Origin: Halichondria panicea
Taxonomy: Eukaryota; Porifera; Demospongiae; Suberitida; Halichondriidae
Assembly (NCBI RefSeq): GCF_963675165.1
Contig: NC_087388.1
Location: 1,714,800 to 1,778,799 of the forward strand
Length of the DNA stretch: 64,000 bases
Direction: 5' to 3'
The notes below the pieces were generated by a model. The model saw only the letters and a list, made by a program, of their open reading frames with translations. It ran no database searches and had not been told where the DNA came from. Below, piece by piece: positions 1 to 12,848 of the stretch. Position numbers and translations under genes: made by a program. The stretch's first letter is position 1, and the number at the start of each line of letters is the position of its first letter.

Positions 1-1
1 T

Positions 2-3000
2 AATGATGGAGACACACCTCTACATATTGCAGCCATGTTCGGACACGTTGAAGCAGTGAGACACCTGATCAGTAAGCACAGTGCTGATATCGATTGTACT
101 AATAATGACAACAATACTCCATTGATGCTAGCTGTCCTGAATGGTCATACTTCTGTTTTGGATGTATTAGTCAGAGAATTCAACAGCAGTCCCCATATCC
201 GAGGATTGAACGATTTTACTCTCCTTCACTTTGCATGCCATTATGACCACATAGAACTAATAGAAAAACTGGTTGTAGAAGGTGGCCTCAATCTCGAAGA
301 TAGAGATAATGATGGAAACACACCTCTACATATTGCAGCCATGTACGGACATGTTGAAACAGTGAAACACCTGACCAGTAGGCACAATGCTGATGTTGAA
401 TGCACTAATAATCAGAAAGCTACTCCATTGATGCTAGCTGTGTTGAATAGTCATATTCCTGTTTTGAATGTGTTAGTCAAAGAATTCAACAGCAGGCCCC
501 ATGTTCGAGGTTTCAATGGTTATACTCTCCTTCACTATGCATGCCATTGTCACCACATAGAACTGATAGACAAACTGGTTGTGGAATATGGCCTTGATCT
601 CAGAGATAGAGATGATGATGGAAACACACCTCTACATATTGCAATCATGTTCGGACATGTTAAAACAGTGAGACACCTGATCAGTAAGCACAATGCTGAT
701 ATAGAATGTACTAATAACCAGAAGTCTACTCCATTGATGTTAGCTGTGCTGAATGGTCGTACTCCTGTTCTGGATGTATTAGTCAAAAAATTCAGCAGCA
801 GTCTTCCTGTCCGAGGATTGAACGATTTTACTCTCTTTCACTATGCATGCCATTATGGCAACATTGAACTAATAGACAAACTCGTGATGGAATATGGCCT
901 TGATCTCAGAGATAATGATGGAAACACACCTCTACATATCGCAATCATGTTCGGACATGTTGAAGTAGTGAAACACCTGATCAGTAAGCACAATGCTGAT
1001 ATTGAGTGCACTAATAATCAGAAGTCTACTCCATTGATGTTAGCTGTGCTGAATGGTCATACTCCTGTTTTGGATGTATTAGTCAAAGGATTCAGCAGCA
1101 GTCACCGTGTCCGAGGATTGAACAATTTTACTCTCTTTCACTATGCATGCCATTATGGCCACATAGAACTGATAGACAAACTGGTTGTGGAATATAGCCT
1201 TGATTCCACAGATAGAGATAATGATGGAAACACACCTCTACATATTGCAGCCATGTACGGACATGTTGAAGTAGTGAGACACCTGATCAGTAAGCACAGT
1301 GTTGATTTTGAATGCACTAATAATCAGAAGTCTACTCCATTGATGATAGCTGTGCAGAATGGTCATATTCCCATTTTGGATGTGTTAGTCAAACAATTCA
1401 CCAGCAGTCCTCATGTCCGAGGATTGAACAATTATACTCTCCTTCACTATGCATGTGATTATGGCCACATAGAACTATTAGACAGACTGGTTGTGGAATA
1501 TGGTCTTGATCTCACTGATAGAGATGATGATGGAAACACACCTCTACATATTGCAGCTATGTTCGGACGTGTTGAAGTAATGAAACACCTGATCAGTAAA
1601 CACAGTGCTGATATTTATTGCACTAATAAAGATAACAACACTCCATTGATGCTGGCTGTGCGGAATAATCATGTGAATGTTTTGGATACCTTAGTCGCAG
1701 AATTCAACAGCAGTTTTCTTGTCCGAGGATATAATAGTCGTACTCTCCTGCACCAGGCCTGCAAATATGGCCATATAGAACTGATAGACAAACTGGTGGT
1801 GGAGTATAACCACAATCTTGCAGATAGAGATGATGATGGAAGCACACCTCTACATATTGCAGCATTGTACGGACTTGTTGAAACAGTGAGACACCTTATC
1901 AGTAAGCACAGTGCTGATATTGATTGCACTAATAATCAGAATTCTACTCCATTGATAATAGCTGTGCAGAATGGTCATATTCCTATTTTGGATGTGTTAG
2001 TCAAAAAATTCACCAGCAGTCTTCATGTCCGAGGATTGAACAATTATACTCTCCTTCACTATGCATGTGATTGTGGCCACATAGAACTATTAGACAGACT
2101 TGTTGTGGAATATGGCCTTGATCTCACTGATAGAGATGATGATGGAAACACACCTCTACATATTGCAGCCTTGAAAGGACATGTTGAAACGGTGAGACAC
2201 CTGATCAGTAAGCACAGTGCTGATTTTAAATGCACTAATAATCAGAAGTCTACTCCATTGATGATAGCTGTGCAGAATGGTCATATTCCTATTTTGGATG
2301 TGTTAGTCAAACAATTCGCCAGCAGTCCTCATGTCCGAGGATTGAACAATTATACTCTCCTTCACTATGCATGTGATTGTGGCCACATAGAACTATTAGA
2401 CAGACTTGTTGTGGAATATGGCCTTGATCTCACTGATAGAGATGATGATGGAAACACACCTCTACATATTGCAGCCTTGAAAGGACATGTTGAAACGGTG
2501 AGACACCTGATCAGTAAGTACAGTGCTGATTTTAAATGCACTAATAATCAGAAGTCTACTCCATTGATGATAGCTGTGCAGAATGGTCATATTCCTATTT
2601 TGGATGTGTTAGTCAAACAATTCGCCAGCAGTCCTCATGTCCGAGGATTGAACAATTATACTCTCCTGCACTATGCATGTGATTGTGGCCACATAGAACT
2701 ATTAGACAGACTGGTTGTGGAATATGGCCTTGATCTCACTGATAGAGATGATGATGGAAACACACCTCTACATATTGCAGCCTTGAAAGGACATGTTGAA
2801 ACGGTGAAACACCTGATCAGTAAGCATATTGCTGATGTTGATTGCACTAATAACTATGTCGCTACTCCATTGATGCTGGCTGTACTAAATGGTCATGTGC
2901 ATGTTTTGGATGCATTAGTGAAAGAAATGAAGTGCAATTGTCATATCCGAGATAGCAACGGTCGTACTCTCCTTCACTATACATGCCATGGTGGTCATGT

Positions 3001-6000
3001 AGAACTAATAGATAAACTGGTTGTAGAATATGGCCTTAATCTCGCTGATAGAGATAATGATGGAAACACACCTCTACATATTGCAGCTTCGATAGGACAT
3101 GTTGAAGTAGTGAGACACCTGATCAGTAAGCACAGTGCTGATATTGATATGGAGAGCACCAATACTAGCAATAAGAGTCCATTGATGATAGCTCTGCTGA
3201 ACGATAATAATTTTATTTTGGATATGCTAGTCAGAAAGTTTAACAGTAGTCATCATGTCCAAAGTTATACTCTCCTTCACTCTGCGTGTAAACGTGGCCA
3301 TATAGAACTGATAGACAAACTAGTGACAAGGTATAGCCTCGATCTCGGAGATAGAGATGCTGATGGAAACACACCTCTACATATTGCAGCAATGGCAGGA
3401 CACATTGAAACAGTGAGACACCTGATTAATAGGCACAGTGTTGATATTAAATGCACTAATAAGCAGAATAATACACCATTGATGCTAGCTGCACTGAATG
3501 GTCATATACATGTTTTTAATGCGTTAGTCAATGACAACTGTCATGTTCGAGGATACAAAGGTCGCACTCTCATTCACTTAGCATGCAATGGTGGTCATAT
3601 AGAACTCATAGACAAACTGGTGATGGAATATAGCCTCGATCCCACAGATAGAGATGATGATGGAGACACACCTCTACATATTGCAGCCATGGAAGGACAT
3701 GTTGAAGTAGTGACATACCTGATCAGTAAACATAGTGCTGATATTGATAGCACCAATCATAGTAACAACAGTCCATTCATGCTAGCTGTGCTGAATCAAC
3801 ACGTGAATGTTTTAGATGTGCTAGTCAAAGAATTCAACAGTAGTCATCTTGTCCGAGGTTATACTCTCCTTCACTCTGCATGTGAACGTGGCCATATAGA
3901 ACTGATAGACAAACTGGTAATGGAATATGGCCTCGATCCTGCAGATAGAGATGTTGATGGAAACACACCTCTACATATTGCAGCCATGGCAGGACATGGT
4001 GAAACAGTAAGACACCTGATTATTCAGCACAAAGTTGAGACCAATATTACTAACAATAAAAAATCTACCCCATTGTGTTTAGCTGCTGAATGGGGTCATG
4101 AGGTTGTAATATATGTTTTGATTAATGATTTCAATTGCACCCCACATGTGAGAGGCTACAATGGTCAAACTCTGCTTCATTTTGCTTTACAGAATAGTCA
4201 CATAGAAGTTTTGAATAGTTTAGTAGTCAAGTATAAGGTGGATCCAACAATTAGAGACAACGATGGGAACACACCTCTCCATATTTTGTGTAGTACATCG
4301 CATACTGAAGAAGAAATACTGAAAACAATTCTTTGCAAGTATCAGTACTGGACAGTGTTTCAAGTGAATAATGATGGCAACACCCCTCTTCACACAGCAA
4401 CTCGATATGGGCAAGCTCGTTGTGCACGCTTACTATTGCAGAAATACAATGCTCCACTTTTTGTGCGAAATAAAGACGGGAAGACGGCCCTGGATTTAGC
4501 AAAAATTCAAAAAAGCCACGAAATTCTCACCATTTTTCAAACTTATAATTCAGAAATCCAGTCAACCTATCAGCAGCTAGATAAACTTGCTAAACAAGAG
4601 TTTGGTGGTGAAAAGCACCTCAGCAGAATATTTGTTGTAGGTCATCCAGGTGCGGGGAAATCCACGCTTGTTGAAACTATCAAAAAGGAACGTTTGATCA
4701 GCTACTTCAACACATCAACTGTAGCACCTCACACTGCAGGCATTGTTCCAAGTACTTATGACAGTAGTGCTTATGGAAGAATGATACTCTATGATTTTGC
4801 TGGTGATTCCGAGTACTATTCCTCGCATGCTGCAATTATGGAGTCAATCAACACATCAAAAGGAAGTAATATTTATTTGATAGTTTGTGATGTGAGTAAA
4901 AATGAAAAAACTGCTATCACAAAATACAGTTACTGGCTTTCGTTTCTATCATACAATATTAAGCAATTCTCAAACACGATTATACTACCAGTGGGAAGCC
5001 ACGCTGATGTAATCAACAAAAGGTCAGTAGAACAAGCGTTATGTATGCTTGACAGCGTATCCCAAAAGTTCTGTAGCAGCTCCGAGATTAATGATTTTCA
5101 AATTGAACAAAGTGTTGCTCTTGATTGTCGTAAACGAGGAGCTGTAGTAAATGACATAAAGAAACTCGCAAATAAATTCTCCAATTTAGTATCCCTTTCC
5201 CCAGAGACAAGCACTCTCTTGGGATTGTTGAAAAAAGACTTTGATTATGTTCCAGCTTGTAAAGTCAACCTTCTTATCTCTCACATAGAAGAGACTGAAA
5301 TTCCGTTGCCACTAAATTCATCATCACTATACACTCTCATAAGAGAGTTGCATGATTTGGGTCTGCTAATGGTGATAGAGAGAGAAGGGGACTCCATTGA
5401 GAACCATATAATAATTCTCAAGATATCAACATTCACATCAAATGTACACAAAAAACTCTTTTCAGAGTCTGCTAAAGCTGACCTCACAGAGCACATTGAT
5501 CAACTCAAGTTTAGCGTAGGTATTATTCCAGAATCACTACTGGAGAGAGTACTGCCAGAGTACATCACAAAAGAAAGTCTACTTAAGCTGCAGTACTGTC
5601 ACGAAATTGAGAATTTGTACGTGGAAGAGGACCACACTCTTTCTCAACTCACTTCAGAACCTGTACCAACAGATAGTGCCAGTAAAGAGAAATCTCATTT
5701 ATTTTTCCCTGCTCTGTGTGATCTCAAGCTTGAGGACATTCAATGGCCTAAATCCGAAGGTGATAAGATTACTTTGGGATGGTATGCTAAATGTGATGGT
5801 GACAGATTCGACTTCTTTCCAACACGATTTCTTCATGTGCTTATCGTTCACCTCTCTCACAACTTTGCACTAAAACAAATCCTGCCCACAAGACACAGAC
5901 TCTCCACTACAGCTTCCAATTCTTTGATTGCTGAGGTACATGCTGCCAATCCTAGCTGTCGCGTCTGGTCGACTGGTCTGCATTGGCTTATGAAGAATGG

Positions 6001-6981
6001 AGTGGAAGTGTTTGTCGATATGCCTAAAGAAGCTGATAGTAAAGAACTGGTTGTACTAGCAAGGAGTGACGTCCGAAATCAAGCCAAGTGTTCTGAAACT
6101 CTACATCAAGTTATTCAAAAGGTAGTGGAAGCAAAAATGGAGTTCTGTGCTAGTATATTGCCTACTGTTTACCTTCTTGATCCAAGCAACCTCAAAGATG
6201 AACCTTTTACGAATGCTTTGAGTTCATCTAAATACGCTCTTAGTGATATCGAAGAACTAGCAGAAGGCACTGAGGAAGTTGCCGATAAAGACAGGCAATG
6301 CTTCTCCACTCCTATCAAAGAATGGATTAGCCCAACAAGATGGGCCGTATCTTACTGGAGTAAGTTTCACACACACATATACACGCGTAATTAATTAATT
6401 TGTTTGTTATTGTACTACAGATTTGTTTTTTCCAATGAATACCTTCTTGGTTCATTCTGCTTTGCAAGAAGTAAATAGTGCTCAATGGAAACTGCTAGGA
6501 ATGAGTCTTCCGATCCCCTGGAACAAATTAGATGACATTGAGAATAATGACTCATCATACCCTGGTGACATTGCTAAGAAAGAAGAAGTAATTCGACTGT
6601 GGATGTCTCAAGAACCCACCTGGATAGTGTTGGTAACTCTCAGTCAATCTGCATATGGATGGTCACAGAGTTCAAGTCAAATCTCACAAAAGCATAGTAA
6701 GTACCTCACAATCATTAGCTATATTAATTGCTTATTCATGCATGCATTATATAATAATTATAGATGTGCCTCTACAAAAGAAAATTCTCGAAAAAGATTC
6801 ATCTCTCCGTCCTGGCGAGGACTTTCTCCAATCATTTGCTGCCGTCATTGGCTCTCGTTGGCAGTGTCTTGCTTTTCCCCTCTCCCTCACTTCTGAAGAC
6901 ATTGTGAGCATAAAGAGAGAGACAATGTCGTCATGCTGCAGAAGTGGGCAGCCAGGGAAACGGCAACTTATGGTCAGTTGA
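2..6981 (+). CDS. Ankyrin-repeat / Roc-COR GTPase / death-domain protein (5' partial)
   Basis: Exons are <2-6359, 6421-6696 and 6764-6981, with GT-AG introns and matching phases. The reading frame is open from base 2 inside an ankyrin repeat, so the true start lies off the left edge and the Met at 35 is internal. Counting from that Met, residues 1 to about 1490 are roughly 44 ankyrin repeats arranged as 102-residue triplets. A Roc GTPase follows, with P-loop GHPGAGKST near 1536, DFAGDSEYY near 1587 and SHAD near 1654. A COR-like region runs to about 2000. Exon 2 encodes a death domain (residues such as WKLLGMSLPIPWNKLDDIE and EPTW). Exon 3 starts a second death-like domain but loses its frame near 6929. 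By family, this is a ROCO scaffold similar in layout to the non-kinase part of DAPK1, so a role in cell-death or innate signalling is inferred. Decayed copies follow downstream. Confidence 0.85.
2155..2766 (+). repeat. Two near-identical 306-bp ankyrin-triplet units
   Basis: Two successive 306-bp units (about 2155-2460 and 2461-2766) encode the same 102-residue block of three ankyrin repeats. By eye they differ at only about three positions, while other units in the array have diverged clearly. This indicates a very recent in-frame duplication or gene conversion within the coding array. Confidence 0.85.
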
Positions 6982-7359
6982 GAGAGAGACTCCGTACACT
7001 CTCAGTGTTTCATATCTGAGAAAATTTATAGTATCATGCATCACAGCACAAATTTTATGTGTAGCTACGTTAATGCACCTGCTGCATGTAACTGTTTTAT
7101 CACTTTATTGTGTCAATGAACTTTAGAACTCATGCTTCACCATATAATTTTCTTACTATTGCACTTTTAGACCTTTAATCCGATAATTGTGTTGATAATC
7201 AGTATACATCTACCCCATCCCATCTGCTGTGAATAATCTACATTTTCCTACACTGCCTTGCTAATATTAAACATCTTCGCATCTTTTTGTTAGCCTTTTA
7301 TCACAATTCATTAGTTAATTAATGCTTCCCCCAAGTAATTTTTGTACTTCAGCTAGAGT

Positions 7360-7820
7360 TTTAGTGTTGAACAAAATGTCTGTAACAACTCCAAGATTGA
7401 CGATTTAAACGAGGAGCTGTGGATGACATAAAGAACTACTATAAGAATAATCATCCTCCATCAGACTTTCCCTCTCTCCTGGGATTTTTGAAAAAAGACT
7501 TTGAATACATTCCAGCTTGCAAAGTAAGTCTCCTTATCTCTCACATAGAAGATACTGAAATTCGGCTCACACCCTAAGACAGTTACTCGCATCAGATGTA
7601 CAAAGTCTGCTAAAGCGGACGTCATCAATTACATCGATCAACTCCAGCTCAGCGTAGGCATATACAGAATCGTTATACTGAAAGTACTAACAGAATATAC
7701 CACAAGCTGCAGTATACTGCCATGAAATTGAGAATTTGTACGTGGAAGAGGACCACAGTCGTTCTCAACTCACTTCAGAACCAGTACCAACTGAGAGTTC
7801 CACTAAAGAGAAATCTCGCC
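7360..7820 (+). pseudogene. Decayed copy A of the Roc-COR segment
   Basis: Nucleotide similarity to 5100-5700 of the gene at 2-6981 is plain: it shares the stretch encoding a KRGAVV-like motif, the GLLKKDFDYVPACK-like segment and the EEDHTLSQLTSEPVP-like segment. It carries many small deletions and in-frame stops and has no ankyrin part. I read it as a non-functional tandem fragment. The 6982-7359 gap before it is 3' flank with nothing recognisable. Confidence 0.75.
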
Positions 7821-9091
7821 TGAAATTCCGCTCACACCCTAAGAGAGTTACTCATATCGGATGTACCCATAATCGTATGTTTTCAAATATTGTCAAAGTC
7901 TGCTAAATTACATCGATCAACTCAGGCTCAGCATGGTCAAGATTTCCTAGAGCGACGTCTGCAGATACAAGTGTCTAGCCAAGAGCATCCATTATGCACG
8001 CGTGCTCATCAGGCAAAGGCACATCAGGTAAGTCAGTCTGGTATGTGTGTGTGCCATGTAGTGTACTGACTGCAGGGTGAGGTCAATATTACAGAATCGC
8101 TTGCTGGAAAAAACTACCAGAATACACCACAAGTTGCAGTACTGCTGAGAATTTGTACATGGAAGAGGACCACAGTTCTTCTCAACTCACTTCAGAACCA
8201 GTACCAACTGTGAATGCCACTATAAAGAGAAATCTCGCCTGCTTTTTTTTGATCTCTGGGTCAAAGGTGACAAAATTATCCAGGATTTTATGCTAAATGT
8301 GATGTTGGCAGATTTGACTATTTCTTAATAATTTCATTTCTCTCACAGCTTTTCATGAAAACAAAGCTTGCCAACAAATTGCAGTTCTCTATAATAACTG
8401 ATCCTTCTTCTTCTTTGATTGCAGAGGTCCAATTATATGCTGCCAATCCTCGCTGTCATGTCTGGTCTACATGTACTATACTTGGTATATGCAGGCTTAT
8501 GAATGGAGTGGATGTATTCGTTGATATGCCTAAAGACGCTGATAGGCTAATAGTGAGAAAAGTGGCAACAAAACATAAAATGTGCTAACACTCTGCATCT
8601 ATCTAGTTATTCAAAAACGAAACAGAATAAAATTGATTTCTGTACTGCCTTCTGTTTACCTTCTTGATCCAAGCTATCTCAAGGATGAAACTTTTACGAA
8701 GGCTATATAGAAATGGACCTAAATATGCTCTAAGAGATATTGATGAAGCATTAGTAGAAGGAACTAAGTGAGTCATGGAAAGAAGGTCATTACTTCTCTA
8801 TTCTGATGAAAGATTGGGTCATCCCAAAAGATGGACTACTGGAGTAAGTTTCAAGCATGCGCTCACATGCACACACCACCTGTAAATGTTTTATTTGTTG
8901 ATATACTGGAGTAAGCAGCATTCAAATGCACCATCTAATTTGTCCATGAGCTTAATTTTTTCATTGTACAGATTTGTTGGTTCCGATGGATGAGTCCCTG
9001 ATTGACTCTGCTTTAAACTGCTTTGGAGAATATTTCAATCCATTGGAATAACGAAGCATCCTTCCCTGGTGATAAATAATTTGACCGTCGG
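7821..9091 (+). pseudogene. Decayed copy B of the COR-to-death-domain segment
   Basis: It restarts at the sequence matching about 5296 of the intact gene and follows it, with deletions, through the COR end. At about 8845 it has the same exon-1 donor context (TACTGGAGTAAGTTTC), and near 8970 the start of exon 2. About 100 bp near 7950-8080 is unrelated inserted DNA. Frameshifts and stops rule out a long product; the 77-codon open stretch at 8355-8588 is only a fragment of the COR region. Confidence 0.7.
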
Positions 9092-11017
9092 ATTTTCCCA
9101 GAGACAAACTCTCTTCTGGGATTGTTGAAAACAACTTTGACTACATTCCAGCTTGTAAAGTAAGCCTCCTTATCTCTCACATAGAAGATACTGATATTCT
9201 GCTCACACCCTAAGAGAGTTACTCGCATCAGATGTACCTATAATCATATATTGTCAAAGTCTGCTAAAGCGGATGTCACCAATTACATCGATCAACTCAA
9301 GCTCAGCGTAGTCATAAATTATTACAGAATCGCTGCTGCATGGAAAAGTACTACCAGAATAATTATACCACAAGCTGCAGTACTGCCACGAATTTGACAA
9401 TTTGTACGTGGAAGAGAACCACAGTCTCAACTCACTTCAGAACCAGTACCAACTAAGAGTCCCACTAAAGAGAAATTTCGTCTGCTTTTTATCTCTGGGT
9501 CAAAGGTGACAAGATTACCCAGGATTTTATGCTAAATGTGATGTTGACAGATTTGACTATTTCCTAACGATTTCTTAATCTCATTTCTCTCACAGCTTTT
9601 CATGAAAACTAAACTTCCCAACAATTGCAAGCGGATCACTTCTCATTTTCTGATTCTTCTACTGCTAATAGTTATTTGATTCCAGAGATCCAATTATGCT
9701 GCCAATCCTCGCTGTCATGTGTGGTCGACTGGTCTACATTGGCTTATGAAGAACGGAGTGGAGGTATTTGTCGATATGCCTATATAGACGCTGATAGTGA
9801 TAGCGAGAAGTGGCAACAAAATATAACACTCTGCAACTAGTTGTGGAAACAAAATTTATTTCTGTACTGGTATAGATATTGCCTTCTGTTTACCTTCTTG
9901 ATCCGAGCAGAAATGCACCTAAATATACTCAAGAGTATTGATGAAGCATTGAAAGAACTAAGCAAGCCATGGGTAAAGACAATGCTTCTCTATACTCCGA
10001 TGAAAAATTTGGTCATCCCAAAAGATGGACTACATCTTACTGGAGTAAGTTTCAAGCACGCACTCACATGCTCACATGCACACACCACCTGTAAATGTTT
10101 TATTTGTTGTTTCCAATATAGATATATAGATCTACCCAGATACAACTCCTAATGATGCGCAGGCACTGAAAATGCCTCACTTCAACCAAAGATTGGATCA
10201 GCTCAGGTGACATTCTACTGGAGTAAGCAGCATTCAAACCCAACATTTAATTTATGAGCTTAATTATTTCCTTGTACAGATTTGTTTTTCCGATGGATGA
10301 GTCCCTGATTGACTCTGCTTTGAACTGCTTACAGGGATGAATACCCATGCATTGGAATAACTATATTTAAAACGAAACATCATGATATTGCCAAATAGTA
10401 TAATTCGACTGGAAAGTCTCAAGAACCCACCTGGAAAATATTAGTAGAGGTTCTCGCAGTCAACCCACAGGATTGTCAACAAAACAAGTCAAATCTCACA
10501 CGAGCACAGTAAGTACACTACCGTATAGCGGGTATATTTCGCGGGTATATTTTGAGGGTATAAACTTTCACGGAATGACTGTTAGAAAGGTGGAATAGCA
10601 GTCTTTTAGTGGGTATATTTAGTTAGCGAAAACCACAAACATTTATATACCCTCGAAATATACCCGCTATATAATAATACGGTATATATATAAGTTATTA
10701 TATAGCTATATTCATTCATTCTATGATTGTAGACGTGCTTCTACACAGGAAAAGCATTATTGAAAGCAATCATCTGCATATCCGTCCTGACGATTCCAAT
10801 CATTTGCTGCCATCATTGGCTCTCGATGGCAGTGTCTTACTTCTCTCTTCTCCCTCACTTCTGAAGACATTGTGAGCATCAAGAGAGAGACAAGAGGAGC
10901 AGAGCCGACCAGACAAGCACTCGTCATGCTGCATGGTCATGCACTTTTCGTGTTCCATATCTGCACCACATTATGTTAGATTTAGCTGCATGCATTCAAT
11001 TACACTTACATACTGTA
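9092..11017 (+). pseudogene. Decayed copy C (Roc/COR end, exon 2 and exon 3)
   Basis: It begins at the sequence matching about 5200 of the intact gene and continues through the COR region, the exon-1 donor (about 10040), an exon-2-like death-domain stretch (about 10280-10508) and an exon-3-like stretch (about 10733-10960). Stops and frameshifts are frequent. The intron between exons 2 and 3 holds a MITE at 10519-10684. The exon-3 part keeps sequence that the intact gene has lost at about 6929. Its 3' flank is displaced to 12410 by inserted DNA. Confidence 0.7.
10519..10684. mobile_element. MITE, family 1 (TACCGTAT termini)
   Basis: The ends are inverted copies of TACCGTAT...AGCGGGTATATTT, with an internal motif GCGAAAACCACAAACATTTA. 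Related copies lie at 13325-13462 and 20374-20573, and a more divergent one at 29996-30195. It is too short to encode a transposase, so it would be non-autonomous. Confidence 0.7.
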
Positions 11018-11282
11018 GATTAGTAAAACCAGTAGGTTTTACATAGGATTGGCAGTGGGTTTGCCCGTGTTTAGCAATATTTCAATTATTTTGACTCATG
11101 TTCAAACTGTTCTATCTCTGCAGGGAAAGGTCACATCAAGGAACTGGCTAGACAGATAGTTTATTTAGCCTTTTCTCTCTTTGTATCTCTCATTTCATAA
11201 TCCATGAACATTTTAATGAATGAATATTGTCATTTTAAAAATTGCACTATTTCTACGTTTCACCGCTCTTTGTCTGACTGAC

Positions 11283-11319
<37 letters not shown>

Positions 11320-11861
11320 TTCTTGCCCAGCATTTGCTCCAAGTACAGCCATCTCCAGGACATTCTGCACAGGGTTTCCAAACGACTACAACCTGGATTA
11401 CAAAGCGCTTCTTCAGATTTGCGATTGCTTCCACGAGGCAGATGACCTCTCAGTCTCTATTTCTCTTATACCTAGACAATTCCGCCATCTTTGTGGCCAA
11501 TTAATAATAGATAGGCGTGGCTAATAAACCGTGCGCCTAAAATCAGTGCAGCAGTGCTTTTCCAGAGCCTGAGGTGTTGCTTTTCTTCACACTGTTCCTC
11601 TAGCTCCCTTTCTCTGACAGGCATGCTATATGCACTGGCTAGATATCATGCTCTTAAAATGGCTGTCATTTAATTAATACTGATTCGCAAATTCAACATA
11701 TCAAGCAATAATATTATTACTCATTACTATAATTATTAGTCCAGAGATATTCTAGAAGATATCTGATTAGTCCTGTCTTCTCTTCTTGAACTTCTGTACT
11801 GCCTCTTGACGTTCCACTTATGCATGTCATAATACGTAAACTGTACTGAAAAAGAAAGGGA
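11018..11861. other. Non-coding inserted DNA with a TAAG microsatellite
   Basis: This stretch interrupts the 3' flank of copy C when compared with copy D. It holds a (TAAG)n run at about 11282-11320. I see no convincing gene. Confidence 0.5.
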
Positions 11862-12409
11862 ATCCGACTAGAAAAACATTTGCAATGTGAAAAATTGCTA
11901 GGATTGGCCAGGGGAACCACAAAAAAGCGTGGGAACAAGAAATCAGACGAGAGCATAACTCCAATCCGTTACAACGTCATGAACATGTACAATACATAGT
12001 ATATTAAATAATAGACTGTGTTCCAGATCCATCTATCAGCTTCCATCCACCACATCATTCCATGCAGGTCACCAGTACGGTCCGTGCATGTTACTATATA
12101 CGCATGGATGGACTGTGTGTATACATGTGCTCAACACTGCATGTATTAGGAACATCAATTCATCACAAATCGCCCCACATTCCAAAATGGATGTATAATA
12201 AATATATATAGGGATTGGTCATCACTCCACCAGTAAAAATTGCGTGGCATATTGGCTGGGAAAACATGGGAAAACTACCAGTACATGTGATTGACGTTGT
12301 AACGGATTGGAGTTATGCTCTCGTCTGATTTCTTGTTCCCACGCTTTTTTGTGGTTCCCCTGGCCAATCCTAGCAATTTTTCACATTGCAAATGTTTTTC
12401 TAGTCGGAT
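11862..12409. mobile_element. Foldback element (FB1 family), about 130-bp inverted arms
   Basis: Arms at 11862-11991 and 12280-12409 are near-perfect inverted copies that begin ATCCGACTAGAAAAAC. The arms contain TTGTAACGGATTGGAG and a CCCACGCTTTTTTGTGG motif also found in the arms at 57667-57745 and 58285-58370 and in the fragment at 58479-58560. No transposase frame is seen. Confidence 0.8.
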
Positions 12410-12848
12410 ATAGCTGTTCAATCCAACACATGTTTGTGTCACTGAACTTTCAGAACTCATGCTTTGCCACTTAAGCAAAAATTACTTTTACACTTCCAAT
12501 CGTTATTTTTTCTACTGTGTATATGCAACATCTTACGTCCTTTAAAATTAGCACATTTTTGTTACTACTGTACAGTTATTCTAATGTTGTCAACTCTGAC
12601 CTGAATGAAATGAATTTTTGCACTTAGTTCTATATCTTCAATGGCCGGGTGTGCATGCAATGTCATGACTTAATTATGTATACTGTAAAAACTACATTAT
12701 TACTCAATACACAGTACAGTAGTTTCGTATAGTTATACCTGTTTGTCGCAACCTGATTAGCTATTGACAGTGTGTACTTGTACGAAACTGTATATACCAG
12801 TGCAGTACCTATAAAATAAGCAGTCCTATCGGGAATGGAAACCAGACA
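12410..12848 (+). repeat. Displaced 3' flank of copy C, duplicated downstream of copy D
   Basis: The stretch from ATAGCTGTTCAATCCAACAC matches 13770-14160, the 3' flank of copy D. This shows that the tandem duplication unit extended past the gene end. Confidence 0.75.

Noticed and set aside
8355..8588. 77-codon frame with similarity to the COR region
   Set aside because: Stops and frameshifts on both sides show it is a piece of decayed copy B, not a gene.
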